A DNA stretch of 64,000 bases from JACKIP01 sp963710165 (lineage in GTDB: Bacteria; Pseudomonadota; Alphaproteobacteria; Micavibrionales; Micavibrionaceae), in assembly GCA_963710165.1 (NCBI GenBank), contig CAVPYZ010000002.1:1-64000 (forward strand), written 5' to 3'. Positions 9,782-17,205 of the stretch are shown here, piece after piece (position 1 is the stretch's first letter; each line of letters begins with the position of its first letter). Position numbers and translations under genes: made by a program. The notes under the pieces were generated by a model, which searched no databases, was not told the origin of the DNA, and worked only from the letters and a program-made list of their open reading frames with translations.

Positions 9782-10831
9782 ATGTCATTAAGTTTATCTG
9801 CATCTGCATCTTGGGAGAGAGCGATAGCAATAGCATCAGAGCAAAGAATTTTTGATATTCCAGTTGCGGATCATTTAATAAAAACAAAGCAAGAGCAGCT
9901 ACCTCAAGCCGACCTGATAAAAGGCGTTTTGGATGCTTTAGTTGAGGAAGATGCACTTGAAGAGGCTTATATGCGAGGCTCTTTTTCATATGGGTTAGCA
10001 GACGAATTATCCGATGTTGATTTATTTGTCGTAGTTGAGCCAGAAAAATTGGATGAAGCTTATAAAGCCGCGACTGAATATCTCGAAGAACATTATCCCA
10101 TAATTATTGGTTGCCATGATCGTTTGGTTAAAGATTTTGGCGGTATTGGTTTCATGTTTATATGCGACAGTGGAAATGGTGATCTTACACAGCTTGATTT
10201 ATATTTTGCAATGAAAGGTGTTCAACCCAAAGCATCTTTAAAAGAATGTCATAGAGTCTATACAAAAGATGAGAGGTATTTTTGGGCTGCAGAACATCAA
10301 AATGTACCTTTGCCTGACAGTGCTGCTAAATTTATCGCTGAGCATACAGCTGATGAAGACCCGAGTGAAAAATTAGATGTGTTGGCTCGAGAGATGATTG
10401 TTACAATGTCGATCATGAATAAACATTTGAAAAGAGGGCAGGTATTCAGGGCTTCGAACGATGATCGTCATGCAACAGATTTGAATATTGAGATGTTGAG
10501 TATTATTTCAGGACAGCCCGAGTTTGTACACACGCCTCTTTACATGGCAGACGATCTAACCGAAAAACTAGAAGCAGGTGGAACACGCGAATTGTCAGGC
10601 ATATCTACCAAACTGAAAAAAGTACTTCTAACTCCAATAGGTTCGGAAAAAATAACTCAGCATTTAGATTTGATGGAAAGTATTCTATGTACACGTCCAA
10701 AAAAACACGCGGATTTGTTGAGGTCTCTTCAGGCATCAAGGGCAGTTGTGTTTCAGCGACAATGGCAAAAAAGAGCCGATGGGTGCGGAAGTATTACAAT
10801 TGTTTCATGGAACAGACAAAAGCGAGCCTGA
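9782..10831 (+). CDS. Pol-beta-superfamily nucleotidyltransferase-like protein
   Basis: A protein of about 350 residues with the nucleotidyltransferase signature MRGSFSYGLADELSDVDLFV near residues 63-82 (GS followed by DxD) and a third acidic position in LTQLDLYF. The rest is helical, as in aminoglycoside- or lincosamide-type nucleotidyltransferases, but the match is only at motif level and the acceptor is unknown. The start is preceded by GGGAGA. It lies 120 AT-rich bases from the divergent deaminase and 10 bases before the MBL gene. The last 40 residues in this frame are basic and unconvincing; another frame from about 10750 reads FSDNGKKEPMGAEVLQLF, so the true C-terminus may end near 10852 after an uncalled indel. 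Confidence 0.6.
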   Translation: MSLSLSASASWERAIAIASEQRIFDIPVADHLIKTKQEQLPQADLIKGVLDALVEEDALEEAYMRGSFSYGLADELSDVDLFVVVEPEKLDEAYKAATEYLEEHYPIIIGCHDRLVKDFGGIGFMFICDSGNGDLTQLDLYFAMKGVQPKASLKECHRVYTKDERYFWAAEHQNVPLPDSAAKFIAEHTADEDPSEKLDVLAREMIVTMSIMNKHLKRGQVFRASNDDRHATDLNIEMLSIISGQPEFVHTPLYMADDLTEKLEAGGTRELSGISTKLKKVLLTPIGSEKITQHLDLMESILCTRPKKHADLLRSLQASRAVVFQRQWQKRADGCGSITIVSWNRQKRA

Positions 10832-10840
10832 AGTAAGCAT

Positions 10841-11624
10841 ATGAGTTTAAAGATAACAATATTGGGTTGCGGCTCTGCTTATGGCGTTCCATTAATTGGT
10901 GGTGATTGGGGCGATTGCGACCCAAGCAATCCAAAAAATCGCCGTTTGGCTCCTTCCATTCTTGTTGAAAGTAAAAATTCAAAAATACTTATAGATATGG
11001 GCCCTGATATCAGAGAACAGGCAGAGGCGCATCAAATACGTCACATTGATGGTATTTTGTACACTCATCCTCATGCTGATCATATTGTGGGTAATTTTCA
11101 TTTGCCTATGTTTATGCGTTATTTTGAAACAAGTAACTTATACATGTATGCAACGCGTGCGTGTCGTCAAGAAATTGAAAAAGTATGGTGGTTTCAAAAT
11201 GATCCTAAGATTAATGTAGAATATTCTGGTGAAGGGCGACCGCTCTGGTGTGAAATTAGACCTTATTATCCTTTTAAAGTGGGTGATGTAGATGTAATGC
11301 CGCTTAAACATATGCATGGTAATATGGAGGTTATGACGTACAAGTTTGAGAATTTTGCCTATACGACCGATGCTCATATGATTCCTGATAAAACTGTTGA
11401 TAAGCTAAAAGGTATTGATACGTGGATTGTTGAATGTGACAGACTCTACTCCAACCAACAGTCATTCCACTTTAAAACAAACTTTAGAGTGGATTGATCG
11501 TGTAAAGCCGAGAAAAGCTTACTTAACGCATCTTGATTACACAATGGATTACGATAAAATATCTAAAATGCTACCTGAGAATGTGCATCTAGCGTATGAT
11601 AATTTGATTTTAGATATTAAGTAA
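10841..11624 (+). CDS. PhnP-like MBL-fold metallo-hydrolase (one frame break)
   Basis: Begins MSLKITILGCGSAYGVP, followed by GDCDPSNPKNRRLAPSILVE, DMGPDIREQAE and the metal motif THPHADHIVG, then a KHMHG histidine and a C-terminal THLDYTMDYDKISKMLP with LAYDNL. That order is characteristic of the PhnP/YcbX-type phosphodiesterase branch of the metallo-beta-lactamase fold, which hydrolyses cyclic phosphodiesters using two metals. The frame changes near 11448 (IVECD continues as STPTNSHSTLKQTLEW). Repaired length is about 260 residues, normal for the group. In alphaproteobacteria relatives often sit near tatD and metG; that context is absent here. Twelve bases separate it from lpdA. Confidence 0.78.
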
Positions 11625-11636
11625 GGATTTCATCAA

Positions 11637-13031
11637 ATGAGTAAAAAAGATTATGACGTCATCATCATTGGTTCCGGCCCGGGGGGGTATGTATGTGCCA
11701 TACGTTGTGCGCAATTGGGAATGAAGGTTGCGTGTGTGGAAAAGCGTGATGAACTGGGCGGAACGTGTCTGAATATTGGGTGCATTCCTTCAAAAGCGCT
11801 GCTTCACGCATCGGAGCAATATCATAATGCACAGCATAAATTTGATAGTTTTGGAATTGATGTGAAAGGCGTGAAGGTCAATCTTGCCAAAATGATGAAG
11901 CATAAAACAGACGTGGTCGCCGCGAATACGCAAGGCATTGAGTTTCTTTTCAAGAAAAACAAAATCGACTGGCTGAAAGGTGAGGGAAAGATCACTGCGG
12001 AAGATGAAGTCACAGTTGGCAAGAAGACATATTCAACAGAGAATATTGTTATTGCGACAGGGTCAGATATCGTTTCCCTACCCGGGATTGATATTGATGA
12101 AAAGAAAATCGTGTCCTCCACAGGGGCATTAGAGCTTGATAAGATTCCAAATAAAATGGTTTTGATCGGCGGCGGAGTCATCGGCCTTGAACTTGGTTGT
12201 GTCTGGAGCCGTCTGGGTACGGATGTAACGGTCATTGAATATCTGGATGAAATCCTGCCGGGTATGGACGGTGAAATACGCAAAGAAGCGCGTAAAGTGT
12301 TTGAAAAACAAGGGCTTAAATTTAAACTCTCAACTAAAGTATTAAGTGCAAAATCAACTAAGTCGGGGGTCAATCTAGAATTTGAACCTGCCGCTGGTGG
12401 TAAGTCCGACACAATGAAAGCAGATATTGTTTTGGTCGCGATAGGGCGCAAAGCGTACACGGATAAACTAGGTATGGCAGATATTGGCGTTGAAACAGAT
12501 GATCGCGGTCGTATTGAGGTTGGCGAGTTCTTTGATACAAACATCGACGGTATATATGCCATAGGTGATGTGATCGCAGGGCCGATGTTGGCGCATAAAG
12601 CAGAAGAGGAGGGCGTTGTTCTGGCGGAAATGTTGGGGGGGCAGTCCGGTCATATAGATTATAATCTGGTACCGGGGGTTGTCTATACCGCGCCAGAAGT
12701 TGCGAATATAGGAAAGACCGAAGAACAATTAAAAGAAGAAGGCATTAAATATAATAAGGGCAAATTTCCGTACTCCGCTAATGGTCGTGCACGTGCCATG
12801 GGTGTTACAGAAGGATTTGTGAAAATTCTAGCAGATGCCGAAACGGATCGCGTTTTAGGCTGTCATATTCTGGGGCATGAAGCAGGAACGCTGATCGCAG
12901 AAGTTGCCGTTGTGATGGAATTTGGCGGCTCATCCGAAGATATCGCCCGCACATGCCACGCACACCCAACATTGGAAGAGGTGGTTAAAGAAGCCGCGCT
13001 CGCCGTTGATGGACGACCAATACATATGTGA
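11637..13031 (+). CDS. lpdA: Dihydrolipoyl dehydrogenase (E3)
   Basis: A complete 464-residue flavoprotein. Visible motifs are the FAD dinucleotide fold IIGSGPGGYVCAIRCAQLG, the redox disulphide GGTCLNIGCIPSKALLH, the NAD fold MVLIGGGVIGLELGCVW, the second FAD site IYAIGDVIAGPMLAHKAEEE and the C-terminal active-site HAHPTLEEV. E3 reoxidises dihydrolipoamide in pyruvate and 2-oxoglutarate dehydrogenases and the glycine cleavage system using NAD. No E1/E2 genes are adjacent, so this is a stand-alone copy, perhaps co-transcribed with the MBL gene 12 bases upstream. Confidence 0.95.
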   Translation: MSKKDYDVIIIGSGPGGYVCAIRCAQLGMKVACVEKRDELGGTCLNIGCIPSKALLHASEQYHNAQHKFDSFGIDVKGVKVNLAKMMKHKTDVVAANTQGIEFLFKKNKIDWLKGEGKITAEDEVTVGKKTYSTENIVIATGSDIVSLPGIDIDEKKIVSSTGALELDKIPNKMVLIGGGVIGLELGCVWSRLGTDVTVIEYLDEILPGMDGEIRKEARKVFEKQGLKFKLSTKVLSAKSTKSGVNLEFEPAAGGKSDTMKADIVLVAIGRKAYTDKLGMADIGVETDDRGRIEVGEFFDTNIDGIYAIGDVIAGPMLAHKAEEEGVVLAEMLGGQSGHIDYNLVPGVVYTAPEVANIGKTEEQLKEEGIKYNKGKFPYSANGRARAMGVTEGFVKILADAETDRVLGCHILGHEAGTLIAEVAVVMEFGGSSEDIARTCHAHPTLEEVVKEAALAVDGRPIHM

Positions 13032-13106
13032 TCCTTTATTCTTATTCAATCTTATTTAGGAACTAAAAAAATAGGCAAGCGTTGTGTAGTAAAGGAAGTT
13101 TTTTTT

Positions 13107-13313
13107 ATGACTGAAAAACCATTAAAATCGTTAAAAGATGCAAATTACCCGCTAGAGAAACCTGACGTGATTGCCAATGCTGTAAGCGAAAATGTTAAAG
13201 AAGAATGCGTAGAAAAACTCTATGAAGAATTGCCGGATGATAAAGTCTATCGTAATTTGAAAGATATCAAAAAAAACCTACCGCAGGATGATAAACCTGT
13301 TGATAGTGAATAA
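13107..13313 (+). CDS. Small acidic protein of unknown function
   Basis: A 68-residue, highly charged protein rich in Lys, Glu and Asp (PLKSLKDANYPLEKPDVIAN..., ending QDDKPVDSE), with no hydrophobic segment or known motif. Coding is supported by an AAGGAAG ribosome site about nine bases before the ATG and by its even codon use. It lies 75 bases after lpdA on the same strand and is probably cytoplasmic. I cannot assign a role. Confidence 0.55.
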   Translation: MTEKPLKSLKDANYPLEKPDVIANAVSENVKEECVEKLYEELPDDKVYRNLKDIKKNLPQDDKPVDSE

Positions 13314-13366
13314 CTTCTTCCCTTTTTATAACTTTCCCTGTATATCCTAGCCAAAGAATAATTCCT

Positions 13367-13402
13367 GTCATTGCGAGTGACTAACGGAAGCGTGGCAATT
13401 CA
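13367..13402. repeat. Partial copy of an intergenic palindromic repeat
   Basis: GTCATTGCGAGTGA...GAAGCGTGGCAATTCA resembles the GTCATTGCGAG...CGAAGCAATCCA type of dispersed intergenic element seen in many alphaproteobacteria. A second, longer, degenerate copy lies at 16231-16315. Only one arm is recognisable here. Confidence 0.4.
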
Positions 13403-13461
13403 TGAATGAAATGCTTTGTTTTACCTTTTCCTTGCCATGATAACTATAACGAAAGAAAAGT

Positions 13462-15309
13462 ATGACTAAGAAGAACATCCGTAACATCGCGATTATCGCG
13501 CACGTTGACCATGGTAAAACAACATTAATCGATTCTATTCTACAGCAATCTGGCTCTTTCAGAGAAAATCAGCAGGTTGATGAGCGCATCATGGATTCGA
13601 ACGATCTTGAGAAAGAGCGTGGTATTACCATTCTTGCCAAATGTACGGCGATTGATTGGGAAGGCACGCGTATCAATATTATCGATACACCCGGACACGC
13701 TGATTTCGGTGGTGAGGTTGAACGTGTTTTGTCCATGGCTGACGGTGTTATTCTTCTGAACGATGCGGCAGAAGGGCCTTTGCCCCAGACTAAATTTGTT
13801 TTGGGTAAGGCTTTGAAGCGCGGCATGCGTCCGATTGTCATGATCAATAAAGTTGATCGCGGCGATGCGCGCCCTGACGAAGTTCTGAACGAAGTGTTTG
13901 ACCTATTCACATCTTTGGATGCAACAGATGAGCAGCTTGACTTCCCGATCCTTTATGCCTCCGGTCGTGATGGTTGGTGTGCGGACAGCTTAGAAGCGCC
14001 ACGCGAAAACCTGCATCCGCTGTTGGATTTGGTTCTACGCCATGTTCCTGCGCCCGATGTTGATCATGACGCGCCGTTTACAATGCTTTCAACGCTATTG
14101 CAAGCTGACCCGTATTTGGGTCGTATTCTGACTGGGAAAATTTACAGCGGTACAGCCAAGGTGAATATGCCGGTTAAAGCGATAGATCTGGAAGGTAATT
14201 TGGTTGAAAACTTCCGCCTGACAAAACTTCTCTCATTCCATGGTGTTGACCGCGTGCCGACCGATACAGCGCAGGCAGGTGATATTGTCTGTATTGCGGG
14301 TATGAAAAACGCATCTGTTGCAGATACAATATGTGATGTTTCCGTGAAGGAGCCTCTCCCCGCGCAACCGATTGATCCGCCGACAATTGCAGTAACGATC
14401 AGCGTGAATGACAGCCCCTATGCGGGGACAGAGGGTAAAAAGCTGACCTCGACCATGATTCGTGAGCGTTTGATGGCAGAGGCAGAAACCAATGTTGCCA
14501 TCAAAGTATCTGACACAGAAGGTAAAGAAGCGCTGGAACTTGCCGGACGCGGCGAACTTCAGTTGGGTGTTTTAATTGAAACTATGCGCCGTGAAGGGTT
14601 CGAAATGTCCGTTTCACGTCCGCGTGTTGTGTTCCAGAAAGATGAAGACGGAAATCTGCAAGAGCCGTATGAAGAAATCATTATTGATGTTGATGACGAA
14701 TATTCCGGCGCAGTTGTCGAGAAAATGCAAAAACGTAAAGCCGATATGACAGATATGCGCCCATCGGGCCATGGTAAAACGCGTATTACATTTATTGCGC
14801 CATCACGTGGTTTGATCGGGTATCAAGGCCAGTTCATGACAGATACACGCGGTACAGGTCTAATGAACCGCTTATTCAGCCATTATGGCCCATATAAAGG
14901 TGATATCGGCTCACGTCAAAAAGGTGCGCTGATCTCTACTGACAAAGGTGAAGCAGTCGGCTTTGCGATCTTTAATTTGCAAGATCGCGGCACAATGTTT
15001 ATCGGCCATGGTGATAAAGTTTATGCCGGTATGATTGTCGGCGAACATAGCCGTGATAATGATCTTGATATTAATATTTTGAAAGGTAAGAAGCTGACGA
15101 ACATGCGTGCATCCGGCACGGATGAAGCAGTTGTTCTAGTGCCGCCACGTAAAATGTCTTTGGAGGACATGATCGCTTATATTAATGACGATGAACTGGT
15201 TGAAGTCACGCCACAATCATTGCGTTTGCGTAAAGTGCATTTGAATGCGACAGATCGTGAGATTGCCAAGAAAAAGACGAAGAAAGCAGCCGAAGCGAAT
15301 GTTGCTTAG
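13462..15309 (+). CDS. typA: Translational GTPase BipA/TypA
   Basis: A complete 615-residue protein. G motifs are AHVDHGKTTLID (G1), RGITILAKCTAI (G2), DTPGHADFGGE (G3) and NKVDRGDARPDE (G4). These are followed by EF-Tu domain II, EF-G-like domains III and V, and the BipA-specific C-terminal region (SHYGPYKGDIGSRQKGALIS). BipA binds the ribosome and is needed for growth under stress or cold and for 50S assembly. This frame is unbroken, unlike the paralogous translational GTPase gene lepA 2 kb downstream. The stop overlaps the convergent secreted-protein gene by four bases. Confidence 0.96.
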   Translation: MTKKNIRNIAIIAHVDHGKTTLIDSILQQSGSFRENQQVDERIMDSNDLEKERGITILAKCTAIDWEGTRINIIDTPGHADFGGEVERVLSMADGVILLNDAAEGPLPQTKFVLGKALKRGMRPIVMINKVDRGDARPDEVLNEVFDLFTSLDATDEQLDFPILYASGRDGWCADSLEAPRENLHPLLDLVLRHVPAPDVDHDAPFTMLSTLLQADPYLGRILTGKIYSGTAKVNMPVKAIDLEGNLVENFRLTKLLSFHGVDRVPTDTAQAGDIVCIAGMKNASVADTICDVSVKEPLPAQPIDPPTIAVTISVNDSPYAGTEGKKLTSTMIRERLMAEAETNVAIKVSDTEGKEALELAGRGELQLGVLIETMRREGFEMSVSRPRVVFQKDEDGNLQEPYEEIIIDVDDEYSGAVVEKMQKRKADMTDMRPSGHGKTRITFIAPSRGLIGYQGQFMTDTRGTGLMNRLFSHYGPYKGDIGSRQKGALISTDKGEAVGFAIFNLQDRGTMFIGHGDKVYAGMIVGEHSRDNDLDINILKGKKLTNMRASGTDEAVVLVPPRKMSLEDMIAYINDDELVEVTPQSLRLRKVHLNATDREIAKKKTKKAAEANVA

Positions 15310-15704
15310 TATTTGACCATATTATAAACAACAACACAGTCATAGCGGCGTAAGGATTTAACGATGTCGCTGTGACCCTTCAGATCAAAACGCTGTTTAT
15401 ATTCACCAATGCGTTTAAAAGGGATATTTTTAATATCCTTAAAGTTTCCACAATATTGAGGTAGCGTCTCGCTAGTATAGATTGCAAAAAATTTTGCGTC
15501 TTTATCTGTGCTCATATTGGTGAAAAATTCCACATCTAGTGTGTAATTGATCAAGCTGTCATTAATGACTTCGGCTTTTAAAGGGGCATACGGTGAAGGT
15601 GAAATCACCTTGATTTCATCCGCTTTAACAGGGAGGTGTGATGTCATCACTATAAAGCTCAGAATGAAGCAAAGATGCGTAAGCGATTTGTATATGTATG
15701 TCAT
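15306..15704 (-). CDS. Small secreted protein, paralog A of a tandem pair
   Basis: A 132-residue protein with a signal peptide (LCFILSFIVMTSHLPVKADE, cut near KA-DE). The mature part (PLKAEVINDSLINYTLDVEF, AIYTSETLPQYCGNFKDI, FDLKGHSDIVKSLRRYDCV, ending YNMVKY) aligns along its whole length with the product of the gene just upstream (15741-16154). Both keep two cysteines, a YT-L/I-x-V-x-F-x-TN strand and a closing tyrosine. I do not recognise a family. It probably acts in the periplasm with a single disulphide. The second gene of the pair, it follows its paralog by 36 bases on the same strand. Confidence 0.65.
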   Translation of the reverse strand: MTYIYKSLTHLCFILSFIVMTSHLPVKADEIKVISPSPYAPLKAEVINDSLINYTLDVEFFTNMSTDKDAKFFAIYTSETLPQYCGNFKDIKNIPFKRIGEYKQRFDLKGHSDIVKSLRRYDCVVVYNMVKY

Positions 15705-15740
15705 ATCTTACATACGACCATCGCTCCTCATCGTTCCCTC

Positions 15741-16154
15741 TTAATATGAGGGGATATTACGAATGGCGACGCATTGTTGTTTATTAACCGCCTGAATAAT
15801 CTCTTCATTTTTGGATAGGTCAAAGACGCGTAAAAATTTACTTGGCTTTTCGTACGACAATTCAAGATGACGGAAATCGGCGCAGGTTTCCGGACGCGTG
15901 CTAGAGGTATAAACGGAAAACACATCTGCATCTGTGTCTGCAAAGGTATTGGTCAGGAATTTAACATTAATCGTATATTCGGACGGCACGTCGCTGACAA
16001 TTTTGGCTTTAATAGGTTCAAAGTCCGTGGTTTGTACCATTTTAATATCAGCCGCATTTTGCGTATCTGTGTTCCCATCATCCGCCGCCGCAAAATGCGT
16101 CAGCAAAACCATCGCTGCGAAAACAAAGGTAATAATTCCGATTTGTTGTTTCAT
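15741..16154 (-). CDS. Small secreted protein, paralog B of a tandem pair
   Basis: A 137-residue protein beginning MKQQIGIITFVFAAMVLLTHFAAADD, a clear Sec signal peptide. The mature part (PIKAKIVSDVPSEYTINVKF, SVYTSSTRPETCADFRHL, FDLSKNEEIIQAVNKQQCV, ending RNIPSY) is paralogous to the 15306-15704 product. AAAGAGAA precedes the ATG. Family unknown to me. The pair presumably arose by tandem duplication and has diverged well beyond recent copies, with conserved cysteines and spacing suggesting both are kept. Confidence 0.65.
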   Translation of the reverse strand: MKQQIGIITFVFAAMVLLTHFAAADDGNTDTQNAADIKMVQTTDFEPIKAKIVSDVPSEYTINVKFLTNTFADTDADVFSVYTSSTRPETCADFRHLELSYEKPSKFLRVFDLSKNEEIIQAVNKQQCVAIRNIPSY

Positions 16155-16230
16155 TTATTCTCTTTCTAATATCTCTATATTCTTATAGCGCATAAAATGT
16201 ATTTAGGTTCATTTATTTTTTGAATAATAC

Positions 16231-16315
16231 GTCATTGCGAACGCAGCGGGGTAATCCAATACCAAGTTTAATATCTCTGGATTGTCACATCACATAAATG
16301 CTCCTCGCAATAACG
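16231..16315. repeat. Degenerate palindromic intergenic repeat
   Basis: Left arm GTCATTGCGAACGCAGCGGG followed by GTAATCCA, right arm TGGATTG followed, after 23 bases, by CCTCGCAATAACG. The arms are inverted and imperfect, as in dispersed GTCATTGCGA elements. It lies in the largest gene-free gap of the window. Confidence 0.5.
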
Positions 16316-16317
16316 CA

Positions 16318-16446
16318 AATGATTGCGGCGGAGGGGTTAAATCAGCTGTCGAATATCTAAGGCTGGATTTCTATCATGTGAAAGAAGTGCTCGGCACCGC
16401 CAGCGGCTCAGACGAAAGTCTGGAAGAACTTATTCCAAGGAATTAA
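16318..16446 (+). other. Short open stretch, possible remnant of a coding sequence, in the 16155-16613 gap
   Basis: The gap between paralog B and the broken AT-rich gene holds the palindromic repeat, this stretch and a hairpin. From 16318 one frame reads NDCGGGVKSAVEYLRLDF then YHVKEVLGTASGSDESLEEL to a TAA at 16446, with base composition like real genes and unlike its AT-rich surroundings. It has no start codon or ribosome site in frame, and its upstream part merges with the repeat. It may be the 3' end of a deleted gene; I cannot identify it. Confidence 0.25.
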
Positions 16447-16464
16447 AAAATTTCAATTTTATTA

Positions 16465-16525
16465 TGCTCAGTGTGGAAATAAAATAGAGTTATTTCTAAA
16501 CTGATTTTTTACTGAGCACTTTTTT
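16465..16525 (+). terminator. Nested hairpin followed by a T run
   Basis: TGCTCAGT (16465-16472) pairs with ACTGAGCA (16511-16518), and AAATAA and TTATTT inside the loop form a second stem. Six T residues follow (16520-16525). It could be an intrinsic terminator with a branched loop, or the 3' end of a small RNA. No expressed gene is evident just upstream. Confidence 0.35.
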
Positions 16526-16613
16526 GTATATATGCAAACTAATAGAGCAATTATTAAGATTCTTAATATTATTAAGGGCATGATAACATTAAAGTATAAG
16601 TAATAAAAATAAT

Positions 16614-17130
16614 TTACGCTCTAATTATTGTCATAGTTAAGCCCAATTTCAATTTTATAGGTGAAAAATTAAGTTTTCCATCTATTTGTTTTTGAACTTC
16701 TTGAAATTTTTTAATTTCATTAGTTATTTCATTTATAAAGGTAGTTAATTGAGAGCCCGAACTTACTTTTCTTTCCGCAATAAAATTTATTTTTCTTTCA
16801 ATATAGGTTGTAGTTGAGCTGTTCTTTGTACATCTTCGGCTGAAATATTTTCAGCATTTTTACGTGTCCAGCTATTGTAAATTGAAAGCGGTCTTTTTAA
16901 TGCATTATAATTGTATTTCCAAGTTTAACTTTTAAAGTAAAAAATGTTCGAAATTAAAAAAATAAAATTAATAAGTATTAGTATAGGTATATAAAATTGT
17001 TAATAGAAACCTTGTTATCAAGGTTGTTAATTTCAATGCCAGAGTAGGATCCTTTTGCTCCAATTTCTAGATCAAATATAAAAATTGAAAAAACAATAAT
17101 TGAAATTTTGCTTTGTAAATACTTTTTCAT
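16614..17130 (-). pseudogene. AT-rich broken gene for a small membrane protein with a helical tail
   Basis: No long frame survives, but the minus strand shows clear coding fragments in order: MKKYLQSKISIIVFSIFIF at the start (17130), a hydrophobic segment IPILILINFIFLISNIF, then LKVKLGNTII, KRPLSIYNSWTRKNAENISA and YIERKINFIAERKVSSG with FINEITNEIKKFQEVQKQI before the stop at 16614. At least four frame changes are needed to join them. The composition is far more AT-rich than neighbouring genes. It may be a horizontally acquired gene that has decayed, or an intact gene hit by the same homopolymer errors as lepA. Family unknown; the product would have two membrane helices and a coiled-coil end. 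Confidence 0.4.
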
Positions 17131-17205
17131 TAATCTGGGCAAAAATTGTGGAATTATGGTCTAGATCTATAGGGCTATAAATTTGTGTGAGAGCAGGTTT
17201 CTCTT

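Noticed and set aside
11822..12562. Long minus-strand frame inside lpdA (246 codons).
   Set aside because: It is a shadow of lpdA, whose motifs are complete on the plus strand.
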